NCBI RefSeq assembly: GCF_023544665.1
Contig: NZ_JAMJFL010000001.1
Span: 434,001-498,000, forward strand
Length of the DNA: 64,000 nt
From: Streptomyces sp. YS415
Lineage (GTDB): Bacteria; Actinomycetota; Actinomycetes; Streptomycetales; Streptomycetaceae
Direction: 5' to 3'
Part shown: one piece after another, positions 53,818-61,728 of the stretch
Layout: each line of letters begins with the position of its first letter
Position numbering within the stretch: position 1 is the first letter of the stretch
Position numbers and translations under genes: made by a program
Notes under the pieces: model-generated
Told to the model about the DNA's origin: nothing
Databases searched by the model: none
The model's input: only the letters and a program-made list of their open reading frames with translations

Positions 53818-53852
53818 GGGCGCGCGGCCCTGAGCTGGCCCGCGGCGCGCCC
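53818..53852 (+). terminator. Probable hairpin after the SMR/tetR operon
   Basis: GGGCGCGC (53818-53825) pairs with GCGCGCCC (53845-53852), and GGCC repeats inside extend the fold. It lies 50 bp after the tetR-type stop and before dapD. Confidence 0.5.
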
Positions 53853-53903
53853 GGCACGTGAGATGGCGGGCGCACCGGTTCGCCCCCGTGGGCCCCGCCA
53901 AGT

Positions 53904-53909
53904 TAGGTT
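53904..53909 (+). promoter_or_regulatory. Probable -10 box of leaderless dapD
   Basis: TAGGTT ends 6 bp before the dapD ATG (gccctc between), with no ribosome-binding site. Confidence 0.5.
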
Positions 53910-53915
53910 GCCCTC

Positions 53916-54905
53916 ATGACCGACACGACTGCACCCAGCACCACCGGCGCCGTTGCCGCCGGCCTCGCCACGATCGCCGCCGACGGCACCGTCCTCGACA
54001 CCTGGTTCCCCGCGCCCGAGCTCGCCGCCGAGCCCGGCCCGTCCGGCACGGAGCGGCTGTCCGCCGAGACGGCCGTGGAACTGCTCGGCGAGGGCGCCGC
54101 CAAGGCGATCGGCCCGGACGCCCGCCGGGGCGTCGAGGTCGTCGCGGTCCGTACGGTCATTTCCTCGCTCGACGCGAAGCCGATCGACGCGCACGACGTG
54201 TACCTGCGGCTGCACCTGCTCTCCCACCGCCTGGTCAAGCCGCACGGCCAGAGCCTGGAGGGCATGTTCGGCTTCCTCGCGAACGTCGCCTGGACCTCGC
54301 TCGGGCCGGTCGCCGTCGACGACATCGAGAAGGTCCGGCTGAACGCCCGCGCCGAGGGACTGCACCTCCAGGTGACGTCCGTCGACAAGTTCCCGCGCAT
54401 GACGGACTACGTCGCACCCAAGGGCGTCCGCATCGCCGACGCCGACCGGGTCCGCCTGGGCGCGCACCTCGCCGAGGGCACGACGGTCATGCACGAGGGC
54501 TTCGTGAACTTCAACGCGGGCACGCTCGGTACCTCGATGGTCGAGGGCCGCATCTCCGCCGGCGTCGTCGTCGGGGACGGCTCGGACATCGGTGGCGGCG
54601 CCTCCACGATGGGCACGCTGTCGGGCGGCGGCAATGTGATCATCTCCATCGGCGAGCGGTGCCTGATCGGCGCCGAGGCGGGCGTCGGCATCGCGCTGGG
54701 CGACGAGTGCGTGGTGGAGGCGGGGCTGTACGTCACCGCCGGCACGCGCGTCACCATGCCCGACGGCCAGATCGTGAAGGCCCGCGAGCTGTCCGGGGCG
54801 TCGAACATCCTGTTCCGCCGGAACTCGGTCACGGGAACGGTCGAGGCCCGCCCGAACAACGCGGTGTGGGGCGGCCTGAACGAGATCCTGCACAGCCACA
54901 ACTAG
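53916..54905 (+). CDS. dapD: 2,3,4,5-tetrahydropyridine-2,6-dicarboxylate N-succinyltransferase
   Basis: Succinyl-CoA-dependent acyltransferase of the succinylase branch of lysine/diaminopimelate synthesis. The 329 aa fit the actinobacterial DapD type. An N-terminal domain is followed by a left-handed beta-helix made of hexapeptide repeats ([60 protein letters not shown]) and a C-terminal [18 protein letters not shown] at 53916, probably translated from a leaderless mRNA. Confidence 0.96.
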   Translation: MTDTTAPSTTGAVAAGLATIAADGTVLDTWFPAPELAAEPGPSGTERLSAETAVELLGEGAAKAIGPDARRGVEVVAVRTVISSLDAKPIDAHDVYLRLHLLSHRLVKPHGQSLEGMFGFLANVAWTSLGPVAVDDIEKVRLNARAEGLHLQVTSVDKFPRMTDYVAPKGVRIADADRVRLGAHLAEGTTVMHEGFVNFNAGTLGTSMVEGRISAGVVVGDGSDIGGGASTMGTLSGGGNVIISIGERCLIGAEAGVGIALGDECVVEAGLYVTAGTRVTMPDGQIVKARELSGASNILFRRNSVTGTVEARPNNAVWGGLNEILHSHN

Positions 54906-54954
54906 CTGGTGCCGGGGGCGTGGGCAATCCGCGAGCCGATGGGAGCCCGCGCCC

Positions 54955-55452
54955 CTACACAGTCGCCCTGAACTCCCTCAGCGCCGTGAGGTCCGGCTCC
55001 CGCAGGCCGATCCGCGGGTTCACGTGGTGCAGGAGGGCCGGGCCGGGGTGATGGTCCGCCACGTACGTGTCGTCCGCCCCGCTCTGTTCGTCGTCCACCC
55101 AGGCGAACGGGCGGCCCGCCGCGTACTCGACGATCGCCGCCGTCTTCCAGTGCACCCCGTCCGGGCGTTCAACGAACAGGCCGTCGCCGAAGTCGACGTA
55201 CGGCAGCTCGGGCAGGCCGATCACCGGGGCGATCCAGCGGTTGGCGGCGTCCATCCAGGTCGTGGCCCAGCACAGGTCGTAGCCGAGGGCCAGCAGGGAC
55301 GGGCCGTGGGCGGGGTTCAGCCAGACGCGCAGCGGGCGGCCGGGGCGGACGGTCGCACGGATCGTGGTGTAACCCTCCGGGCGGCGCTCGGGCTGGGCGG
55401 CCCAGGGGTTCAAGGGGCCGTCGACGTCCAGGAAGAGCAGGGGGCGGCTCAC
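54955..55452 (-). CDS. HAD-like hydrolase domain protein
   Basis: Small 165-aa protein with an N-terminal haloacid-dehalogenase-like motif LLFLDVDGPLNPW, containing the first DxD of the fold. WATTWMDAANRWIAP takes the place of motif II and FAWVDDEQSGADDTYVADH of the acidic motif IV. It has no membrane or export signal. Likely a phosphatase or nucleotidase of unknown substrate. GTG 55452 is chosen for the conserved SRPLLFLDVDG start. It is convergent with dapD. Confidence 0.8.
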   Translation of the reverse strand: MSRPLLFLDVDGPLNPWAAQPERRPEGYTTIRATVRPGRPLRVWLNPAHGPSLLALGYDLCWATTWMDAANRWIAPVIGLPELPYVDFGDGLFVERPDGVHWKTAAIVEYAAGRPFAWVDDEQSGADDTYVADHHPGPALLHHVNPRIGLREPDLTALREFRATV

Positions 55453-55588
55453 CTCGTCACCGTACGGGAGCGGTGCCGGCGCCGGCAGAAAATTTTCTCG
55501 GGGCACCTGGCATAGCGGGGCGCCGCCGTGCGCGTCATCCCCGGTGGAGGTGCGGGCAGCGGGCCCGGCCGGGGGAGTGAAGGTGGCG

Positions 55589-56134
55589 ATGGAGGGCGAG
55601 GCACAGGCCGGGTTCCGGGAGTTCGTGGAGAACCGTTCGTCCGCGCTGCTGAGGACCGCGGTGCTGCTCAGCGGAGGGGACCGGCACGCCGGTGAGGACC
55701 TGCTGCAGAACGCGCTGATCAAGGCGGCCGGACGCTGGCACCGGATCGAGGAACCCGAGGCGTACGTCCGGCAGATCCTGTACCGGCAGCAGATCAGCCG
55801 CTGGCGGCTGAAGTGGCGGCGGCGCGAGCTGAGTGTCGCCGAACCGCCCGACGCGGGCGCCCGGACCGACGACTCCGCCGCCGCCGACCTGCGGCTGGTG
55901 ATGCGCGGCGCGCTCGCCCGGCTCACCCCCCGGCAGCGCACCGTGCTGGTCCTGCGCTACTTCGAGGACCTGCCCGAGGCCGAGGTGGCCGCCCTCCTCG
56001 GCTGCTCGGTCGGCACCGTGCGGTCCACCACCCACCGCTCCCTCGCCCGGCTGCGCGCCCTCGCACCCGAGCTGGCCGCCCTCACGGCGGCGGATCGCCT
56101 GCCCGGCTTCTCTCCCGCGGAGGTACGTCCGTGA
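55589..56134 (+). CDS. ECF RNA polymerase sigma factor (SigE family, SigE-sec type)
   Basis: Group 4 (ECF) sigma factor of the actinobacterial SigE-family, 181 aa. Region 2 is ENRSSALLRTAVLLSGGDRHA to YVRQILYRQQISRWRLKWRRRE. Region 4 is LTPRQRTVLVLRYFEDLPEAEVAALLGCSVGTVRSTTHRSL, written here as overlapping motifs LTPRQRTVLVLRYFEDL and GCSVGTVRSTTHRS. Start choice is uncertain: ATG 55589 is used; GTG 55583 fits GGGGGAG spacing as well. Its stop overlaps the next gene by 4 bp (GTGA), so that gene is its likely partner. Confidence 0.88.
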   Translation: MEGEAQAGFREFVENRSSALLRTAVLLSGGDRHAGEDLLQNALIKAAGRWHRIEEPEAYVRQILYRQQISRWRLKWRRRELSVAEPPDAGARTDDSAAADLRLVMRGALARLTPRQRTVLVLRYFEDLPEAEVAALLGCSVGTVRSTTHRSLARLRALAPELAALTAADRLPGFSPAEVRP

Positions 56135-57351
56135 ACGTCGAGGAACTCGTCCGTGACGCCCTGCGCGAGACCGCCGCGGAGCAGCCCCCGGCCGGCCCGG
56201 GATGGGCGGAGCGGGTGCTGGCCGTACGGCGGCGCCGGCGCACCCGGAGGATCACCGCCGCCGCCGCGGCCACCGTGACCGTCGTCGCCCTCGCGGTCGC
56301 CGTCCCGCAACTGGACTCCCGAAGGGAGGACGTGCGGCCCGCGGGCCTTCTGGACGGCGGCCACACGACCAGCGCGCACCCCGACCAGTCGCCGCCCCGC
56401 GACCTGATCGCGGCGGGCCAGGCGGTGCTGGCCGCCTACTACACGACGGAGATCGAGAAGCGGACCACCGAGACCGGCATCGCCCGGCGGACCTACTGGC
56501 TGCTCGACCCCGGGACCGGCCGGTACGAGAAGGACACCCGGTGGTCGTTCGTCGCCGTCGCCCCCGGCCTGCGCACCGCCGCCGTGCTGGAGCGCACGCT
56601 GCCCGCCCGCCGGATCGGGCTGCTCGACCTTGCGACGGGGGAGGTCGAGCGGTGGATCCCGGTCCGGCAGGGCGTCGGCGGGCTCGCCTACTCCTACGAC
56701 GGCACGAAGCTCCTGGCGACGACCTACGACGGGCATCCCGATGCCCGCGAGAAGTCGTACAGCACGGAGGGCGACGTGGCCTGGCGCGAGCCCTTCGGGG
56801 AGACGCCCCGGACCGGCTTCGTCGTCCTGGATCCCGCGCAGGGGACCGCGGGCCCCTGGCGCCGCCTTTCCACCGAGGGGCAGGACGTCAACGTCCGCTC
56901 GGACCTCCAGTTCAGCCGCAGCGGGCGACTGGTGCAGGCGAGGATCATCGGCGGCCGGGACGGGATGCAGACGTTCTACGACCTCACGGGGGCCGCGGTC
57001 GCCGCTCCCGCCGACGAGCGGCACCTGAGGTCGGACGTCCCCGCCCGGCTCTCCCCGGACGGCACGCTCGCCGCGCTCGGCCTGACCAAGGAGGTGCCGG
57101 ACCGGTCGTACTCCTCGATCCGCGACCCCCGCACAGGCAAGGAGATCGCCAAGGTGCGCGGCGCCGAACTCCTCGCCTGGGTGGACGAGCGGCGGCTCAT
57201 CGCCTGGGAGCGGTCCGCGGGCACGGAGGCGTACGAGCCCAGGCTCGCGCTGGTCACCATCGGCAGTGACGAGGTGCGCTGGCTCAGCGGGCCGCGCACC
57301 CAGGGGGACACCTTCCAGTGGTCCTGGGAGCCGGTCTTCGCCCGGCCCTGA
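56131..57351 (+). CDS. Membrane-anchored propeller-like protein coupled to the ECF sigma gene
   Basis: No named family. The 406-aa protein has a short cytoplasmic N-terminus (about 40 residues, NVEELVRDALRETAAEQPP), a basic stretch RRRRRTRR, one transmembrane helix (about residues 44-62), and a long extracytoplasmic part. The latter has repeated beta-strand blocks (GTGRYEKDTRWSFVAVAPGL, LAYSYDGTKLLATTYDG, ARLSPDGTLAALGLTKE) as in WD40/TolB propellers. Position and topology suggest an anti-sigma or surface sensor, but the zinc anti-sigma motif is absent. Confidence 0.8.
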   Translation: MNVEELVRDALRETAAEQPPAGPGWAERVLAVRRRRRTRRITAAAAATVTVVALAVAVPQLDSRREDVRPAGLLDGGHTTSAHPDQSPPRDLIAAGQAVLAAYYTTEIEKRTTETGIARRTYWLLDPGTGRYEKDTRWSFVAVAPGLRTAAVLERTLPARRIGLLDLATGEVERWIPVRQGVGGLAYSYDGTKLLATTYDGHPDAREKSYSTEGDVAWREPFGETPRTGFVVLDPAQGTAGPWRRLSTEGQDVNVRSDLQFSRSGRLVQARIIGGRDGMQTFYDLTGAAVAAPADERHLRSDVPARLSPDGTLAALGLTKEVPDRSYSSIRDPRTGKEIAKVRGAELLAWVDERRLIAWERSAGTEAYEPRLALVTIGSDEVRWLSGPRTQGDTFQWSWEPVFARP

Positions 57352-58245
57352 TCAGGCGTCCACCAGGCTCCGGTACGCCCGCAGCAGCCCGTCGGTCGCC
57401 TCGCGGCCGGCGGGACGCAAGGGGGAGCGGACCGGGCCCGCGGGCAGGCCCAGCTCGTTCAGCAGGGCCTTGGCCGTGACCGAACCGGGCAGGCCCGCCG
57501 CCATCATCGCCTCCACGAGCGGGGTGGCCCGCTGCTGGAGCCGGGCCGCCTGCGCCGTCTCGCCCGCGTCGAACGCGTCCAGCACGGCCCGGAGTTGGGC
57601 GGGCGCCGCATTGGACACGGTACTGATGTACCCCGTGCCGCCCACCGCGTACAGCGCGAGGTTGTGCTCGTCGCAGCCCGCGTAGTACGCCAACTCCGTG
57701 CGCGCCATGACCTTCTGGGCGGCGAGGAAGTCGTAGGAGCAGTCCTTCACCGCGACGATCCTCGGGTGCTCGGCGAGCCGGAGCAGGGTGTCCGGCTCGA
57801 CGCGGGCGCCGGTGCGGCCGGGGATGTCGTAGACCGCGACCGGCAGCCCCGAGGCGTCGGCGACCTCCCGGAAGTGCGCCTCCAGTGCGTCCTGCGGGGG
57901 CTTGCTGTAGTACGGCGCCACCACCAACAGCCCGTCCGCGCCCGCCTTTTCGGCGGCCTGTGCCAGCTCGACGGTGTGCCGGGTGTCGGAGGTGCCGACC
58001 CCGGCCAGCACCGGGGCCCGCCCGCCCACCGCCTCCCGCACCGCGCGGACGAGCAGGGCCTTCTCCTCGTCCGACGTGGTCGGTGACTCGCCGGTGGTGC
58101 CCGACAGCACCAGACCGTCGCAGCCCTCGGCCACCAGCCGGTCGGCGAGCCGCTGCGCCCCGGCGAGATCGAGCGCCCCCTCCTCGGTGAAGGGCGTGAT
58201 CATGGCGCAGAGGGTCCGGCCGAAGGGGGAGTTCGTGGTCGTCAT
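57352..58245 (-). CDS. dapA: 4-hydroxy-tetrahydrodipicolinate synthase (DapA family)
   Basis: Class I aldolase of the DHDPS/N-acetylneuraminate lyase family, 297 aa; DapA condenses pyruvate with aspartate semialdehyde. The Schiff-base lysine is Lys167 in IVAVKDCSYD, the catalytic Tyr139 is in AVYDIPGRTG, and the N-terminal GTTGESPTTS is the canonical substrate loop. Streptomyces usually carry more than one dapA-like gene, so this may be a secondary copy or an aldolase of different use. ATG 58245 (TTTNSPFGRTL) is preferred over GTG 58281. It meets the preceding convergent gene with no gap. Confidence 0.88.
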   Translation of the reverse strand: MTTTNSPFGRTLCAMITPFTEEGALDLAGAQRLADRLVAEGCDGLVLSGTTGESPTTSDEEKALLVRAVREAVGGRAPVLAGVGTSDTRHTVELAQAAEKAGADGLLVVAPYYSKPPQDALEAHFREVADASGLPVAVYDIPGRTGARVEPDTLLRLAEHPRIVAVKDCSYDFLAAQKVMARTELAYYAGCDEHNLALYAVGGTGYISTVSNAAPAQLRAVLDAFDAGETAQAARLQQRATPLVEAMMAAGLPGSVTAKALLNELGLPAGPVRSPLRPAGREATDGLLRAYRSLVDA

Positions 58246-58354
58246 GGGAGTAGTGTCGGCGGCACGACAGTGAAGCTCCACTTAAATTTCGTACGAGGTA
58301 TCGCTAAGCATTGCTGTCGGGTGAGGTGTCGAGGCCCTCTGTCGGAACCGGGGT

Positions 58355-58372
58355 GCCATGGGTGACCATGGC
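58355..58372 (+). repeat. Short inverted repeat with GTGA loop upstream of the peptide gene
   Basis: GCCATGG and CCATGGC flank GTGA, 35 bp before the small peptide start. As RNA it is a 7-bp stem closed by a GNRA-type tetraloop; as DNA it is a possible operator. Confidence 0.4.
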
Positions 58373-58407
58373 CTGGACGGTCAACGACCCCTGGTCCTGG
58401 AGGCGTC

Positions 58408-58545
58408 ATGAAGCTCGGCAAGGCACTCGCCACCGGAGTCGCTGAAGAGCGGCCGCTGATCCACGCCGAAGAGCCCGAACTCCCCGAGTGCGTCGAGGAG
58501 ATGAAGGAAGCGAAGGCCGCCGAAGAGGTACCGGCGGCGCGATGA
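58408..58545 (+). CDS. 45-residue acidic peptide coupled to a Cys-rich protein gene
   Basis: A short frame starts at ATG 58408 with GGAGG 4 bp upstream and ends at TGA 58545. Its peptide is MKLGKALATGVAEERPLIHA followed by an acidic, Glu-rich helix-like part with a single cysteine (EEPELPECVEEMKEAKAAEE) and VPAAR. The stop overlaps the next start (ATGA). A good ribosome-binding site, the coupling and the codon pattern support translation. No family is recognised. It may be a leader, a precursor peptide or a small partner protein of the next gene. Confidence 0.65.
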   Translation: MKLGKALATGVAEERPLIHAEEPELPECVEEMKEAKAAEEVPAAR

Positions 58546-59219
58546 GGCTCCGGCTTCCGGAGGAACGCCCGACGGAGCCGCCGACCGGCTACAAGATCGC
58601 CCACCCGGTGCTGTCCCACGACGGCACCCGGGCGGGCTTCACCGGTGTGTCGCTCGGCGGCGCGCTGCCGTACGGGGTCCTGGCCGACGCGTCCTGCGTC
58701 TACGGCCTCGGGCACCGGGCGCCGCACCGGCGCTGCGACTGCGGCTTCCACTGCGTGCACGACCGTACGGCCGCCGAGGCGCTGCTGTGCACGGCCGAGC
58801 ACCGGGCGGCCGTGCTGCTGGAGATCACGGTGCTGGGCCGCTACCTCCGCTACGAGCTCGGCTTCCGCTACGCCCGGCAGCGGGTGCGCGCCGCCACCGT
58901 CGGCCCCTGCGGATGCGGCGCGGTCGCCGTCGCGCTGGCCGACGCGGGCTGGGGCCGGCCCGGCTGGCTGGGCCTCGCCCCCTCCTGCGCGGGCTGTCTG
59001 CGAGGCCGTACGTCCGTCTCGCTCGCCGGGTTCGCGCGGCTGGCCGGCGAGGGGCTGCGGGTGGTGGCGGGGAAGGGCGCCGCCGTCGCCTCCGCCGAGG
59101 CGCTCGGGGTGCCCGAACTCGCCGCCGAGGCAGCGCTGTTGCAGGCGCGTCTGGACTGGTTCCAGAGTCAGCTGGCGCGGCTCGGGGAGCGGGGGCCGGG
59201 CGGCGAACGGCAAGGGTAG
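58542..59219 (+). CDS. Cys-rich protein of unknown function
   Basis: Not recognised. The 225-aa soluble protein has the cysteine groups CDCGFHC (about residue 65), CGCG (about 127) and CAGC (about 150), which could form zinc or Fe-S sites. Around them are GYKIAHPVLSHDGTRAGFTG, an alpha-helical AAVLLEITVLGRYLRYELGF and a C-terminal helix LLQARLDWFQSQLARLGE. The ATG at 58542 overlaps the stop of the 45-residue peptide gene, so the two are coupled. No membrane segment is seen. Confidence 0.7.
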   Translation: MRLRLPEERPTEPPTGYKIAHPVLSHDGTRAGFTGVSLGGALPYGVLADASCVYGLGHRAPHRRCDCGFHCVHDRTAAEALLCTAEHRAAVLLEITVLGRYLRYELGFRYARQRVRAATVGPCGCGAVAVALADAGWGRPGWLGLAPSCAGCLRGRTSVSLAGFARLAGEGLRVVAGKGAAVASAEALGVPELAAEAALLQARLDWFQSQLARLGERGPGGERQG

Positions 59220-59271
59220 CGGGGGCCGGTGCGGGTACCCGGGTGTTCCGAACCGAGAGGAGGCGGACACC

Positions 59272-59691
59272 GTGAGCGGGACCACGGCCACTGGGCCGGA
59301 ACACGACGAGCGCCATTCGGTGGGCGAACTCGTCGGACGAGCGACCGAACAGCTCTCCCAGCTCGTACGACAGGAAATGGCCCTCGCCAAGGAGGAACTG
59401 GCGGAGAAGGGCCGGCGTGCCGGCCGCGGCGGCGGGCTGCTCGGCGCGGCGGGTGCCGTCGCCTACGCCGGGCTGCTCTTCCTGGCGGGCACCGCGGTGG
59501 CCGCCCTCTCGCTGGTGCTGCCCGTCTGGGCGGCGGCGCTGATCGTGACGGCGGTGCTGTTCGTCGTCGCGGGCGTGCTGGGCGCGACCGGTCGCGCCGA
59601 GCTGAGGCGGGCCGCGCCTCCCACACCCGAGGAGACCCTCGGCAGTGTCAAGGCGGATGTCGAGGAGATCAGGGAAAGGGCGCACCGATGA
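59272..59691 (+). CDS. Actinobacterial holin-X family membrane protein (phage holin superfamily III)
   Basis: Membrane protein of 139 aa with a charged amphipathic N-terminus (SVGELVGRATEQLSQLVRQE, MALAKEELAEKGRR) and two hydrophobic helices at about residues 52-77 and 80-103. It ends in an acidic tail. This is the Holin-X (PF07332-like) pattern, common in Streptomyces and not linked to phage here; the role is probably in envelope or stress physiology. GTG 59272 follows GAGAGGAGG. Overlaps the DUF3618 gene by 4 bp. Confidence 0.85.
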   Translation: MSGTTATGPEHDERHSVGELVGRATEQLSQLVRQEMALAKEELAEKGRRAGRGGGLLGAAGAVAYAGLLFLAGTAVAALSLVLPVWAAALIVTAVLFVVAGVLGATGRAELRRAAPPTPEETLGSVKADVEEIRERAHR

Positions 59692-60182
59692 CGGACAAGG
59701 CAGGGGGCATGGGCGGGGCCAAGGGCCCCGACGAACTGCGCCGGCAGATCCAGCGGACGAGGAAGGAACTCGGCGTCACCGTCGAGGAGCTGGCGGCCAA
59801 GGCGGATGTGAAGGGGCGGGCCATGGCGCGCGCCGCCGACCTGCGGGACCGGGCGGGCGCGCTGACCGTACAACTGCGCAGCACCGCGGCCCAGGCCGGC
59901 CACACCGCGCAGGACCGGGCCTCCCGGGCCGGTCATACGGTCCAGGACCGGGCGACGCGGGCGGGTCACACGGTCCAGATCCGGGCTACCCGGGCCGGTC
60001 ACACGGTTCAGCACCGGGCCGGCCGGGCGGGCCAGACCGTGGAGTACAAGGCGCCGCGTCCTGTCCGCACCGTCGTACAGGCCGGGCTGCGGCATCCGCG
60101 GCCGGTGCTGATGGCCGGAGCGGCCGCCGTGGGCGCGATGCTCGTCGTCCAGGCGGTACGGCGGCGCAGCGGCCGTCGCTGA
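59688..60182 (+). CDS. DUF3618 protein with five 11-residue repeats
   Basis: 164-aa protein. The N-terminal DUF3618 segment reads PDELRRQIQRTRKELGVTVEELAAKADVKGR. A middle region (residues 70-124) holds five tandem copies of an 11-residue unit like AGHTVQDRATR. A C-terminal hydrophobic helix (about 139-157; PVLMAGAAAVGAMLVVQAV) probably anchors it in the membrane with a basic end. It is paired with the holin-X gene, as is usual in actinobacteria. The function is unknown. Confidence 0.85.
   Translation: MTDKAGGMGGAKGPDELRRQIQRTRKELGVTVEELAAKADVKGRAMARAADLRDRAGALTVQLRSTAAQAGHTAQDRASRAGHTVQDRATRAGHTVQIRATRAGHTVQHRAGRAGQTVEYKAPRPVRTVVQAGLRHPRPVLMAGAAAVGAMLVVQAVRRRSGRR
59895..60059 (+). repeat. 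Five tandem 33-bp repeats inside the DUF3618 gene
   Basis: Each unit codes AGHT(V/A)QxRA(T/S)R-like text: AGHTAQDRASR, AGHTVQDRATR, AGHTVQIRATR, AGHTVQHRAGR, AGQTVEYKAPR. The unit is a multiple of three, so copy-number change keeps the frame. Confidence 0.85.
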
Positions 60183-60305
60183 GCGCGAAGCGGGCGGCGC
60201 GGGACCGGGCGACCGGACCCGCGCCGCCCTTCGTCCGCGGGCTGTTCCGTGGTCGCACTCGGCCGTGAGCAGCCCGGCCCAACACCCCTCCCGCAAGCCG
60301 CACTT

Positions 60306-60327
60306 GACCTCAAGCAAGGTTGAGGTC
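60306..60327 (+). promoter_or_regulatory. SoxR-type box upstream of the ABM gene
   Basis: GACCTCAA-gcaagg-TTGAGGTC is a 22-bp dyad with perfect 8-bp arms. It overlaps a TTGACC -35 box (60304-60309) and leads to GAGGCT (60329-60334) after a 19-bp spacer, the long spacing of MerR/SoxR promoters. The CCTCAAG...TTGAGG core matches the SoxR sites known in Streptomyces. Confidence 0.8.
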
Positions 60328-60372
60328 GGAGGCTGGTCCCCGTACCGATCACCGACGTACTGGAGGCCGGCC

Positions 60373-61053
60373 ATGACCCGCCGTACCGACGCCCATCCCG
60401 ACCCGACCCGCCCCGGGATCGGGGCGCCCTTCTTCAGCACCTGGCGAGTGGGCACCCCCGAGCGCCAGGCGCAGACCGTCGAGGCCGTCGCCCGCACCTG
60501 GGAGACTCGCGCCTGGGGCAGCGACCGGCTCCTCGGCTACCACCTCTACGCGGGCCACGACGGCACCACCCTGCTGCACTACTCGCAGTGGCGCGACGAA
60601 CAGGGCTACGAGGCCTTCTTCAAGACCCTCCGCCAGGAACGCAACGACGAGATCGACACCGCCGTGCCCGGCATCGAACGGGTCCGCCTGGACCGCTACC
60701 GGCTCCACCGCAGCCATGCCCGCGCCGTCGGCGACACCCGGGTGCCGGGGCTGATCGTGACGGTCCGCGTCGACTTCGAGCCGGACGCGGCGGACAAGCG
60801 GGCCGACTGGGTGGACCTGGTCCTGTCCGCGCTCGCCGGACCGGACGCCGACCGCGGTCTGATCTCCGCCCACTTCCACCTCAGCACCGACGGCACGCAT
60901 GTCCTCAACTACGCCGAGTGGGAGAGCGACGAGGCCTACGACGCGGCCCTCGCCGGGCCCGGCTCACCCCAGTGGGAGCGGGTGCGGACGCATCCAGGTC
61001 TGCGGGGGACGACCGGCAGCCGGTACCGGCACGCCCTCGGGCTCGTGCCCTGA
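60373..61053 (+). CDS. Antibiotic biosynthesis monooxygenase (ABM) family protein, probable SoxR target
   Basis: 226-aa protein with two ferredoxin-like ABM halves: residues about 15-110 (GYHLYAGHDGTTLLHYSQWR, DEQGYEAFF) and 125-220 (LISAHFHLSTDGTHVLNYAEW, ESDEAYDAAL). Such proteins act on quinone-like or aromatic compounds, or degrade reactive metabolites. The SoxR-type box at 60306-60327 indicates induction by redox-active compounds, as for the equivalent S. coelicolor SoxR regulon gene (from memory). ATG with GGAGG 6 bp upstream. Confidence 0.88.
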   Translation: MTRRTDAHPDPTRPGIGAPFFSTWRVGTPERQAQTVEAVARTWETRAWGSDRLLGYHLYAGHDGTTLLHYSQWRDEQGYEAFFKTLRQERNDEIDTAVPGIERVRLDRYRLHRSHARAVGDTRVPGLIVTVRVDFEPDAADKRADWVDLVLSALAGPDADRGLISAHFHLSTDGTHVLNYAEWESDEAYDAALAGPGSPQWERVRTHPGLRGTTGSRYRHALGLVP

Positions 61054-61117
61054 GCCGGACCCCGCCGACGATTCCACTCGTCTGGACAAAAAAAGTGTTC
61101 GGTGAGACCGTGGACTC

Positions 61118-61714
61118 ATGTTGGACGTGACCGTGATCGAGGACCCCGAGGCGGCGGCCGTCTCCCTGGACCCCACAAGGGCCCGGCTGCTCGCCGAGCT
61201 GGCGGCCGGACCCGCGTCGGCCGCCATGCTGGCCGGAAAGGTCGGGCTGCCCCGGCAGAAGGTGAACTACCACCTGAAGGCGCTGGAGCGGCACGGCCTG
61301 GTCGAGCTGGCCGGGGAGCGCCGCAAGGGCAATGTCACCGAGCGGCTGATGCGGGCGACCGCCGCGTCGTACGTCATCTCGCCGCTCGCCCTCGCCGCCG
61401 TGCAGCCGGACCCGGAGCGGTTCCGGGACCAGCTGTCCGCGCGCTGGCTGCTGGCGCTCGGCGCCCGGCTGGTGCGGGACGTCGGCTCGCTGATCACCGG
61501 CGCGGCCAAGGCCCGCAAGGGACTGGCGACCTACGCCCTGGACGGCGAGGTGCGGTTCGCCTCGGCGGCCGAACGGGCCGCGTTCATCCAGGAGTTGACG
61601 GCGGGTGTCACCGGTCTGATCCGCAAGTACGACACCCCGGACGCCGAGGGCGGCCGTGACCACCGGATCGTCGTGGCCGTCCATCCCACGCTCAAGAAGA
61701 CCGAGTCGGAATAG
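61118..61714 (+). CDS. ArsR-type winged-helix regulator
   Basis: 198-aa regulator with an N-terminal ArsR/HTH_20 domain at residues about 17-80 (RARLLAELAAGPASAAMLAG, KVGLPRQKVNYHLKALERHG, LVELAGERRKGNVTERLMRA). A helical C-terminal domain follows. It has no metal-binding cysteine motif, so it is unlikely to be a metal sensor. It lies 14 bp upstream of the SRPBCC gene and probably controls that two-gene operon, an arrangement common in actinobacteria. Confidence 0.9.
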   Translation: MLDVTVIEDPEAAAVSLDPTRARLLAELAAGPASAAMLAGKVGLPRQKVNYHLKALERHGLVELAGERRKGNVTERLMRATAASYVISPLALAAVQPDPERFRDQLSARWLLALGARLVRDVGSLITGAAKARKGLATYALDGEVRFASAAERAAFIQELTAGVTGLIRKYDTPDAEGGRDHRIVVAVHPTLKKTESE

Positions 61715-61728
61715 TTCAGGAGCCCACC

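Noticed and set aside
55544..55588. Longer N-terminus for the ECF sigma factor
   Set aside because: No ribosome-binding site before 55544, and the added residues are not sigma-like.
59895..60059. Regular 33-bp units considered as a CRISPR array
   Set aside because: Units are contiguous without spacers and lie in frame inside a coding sequence.
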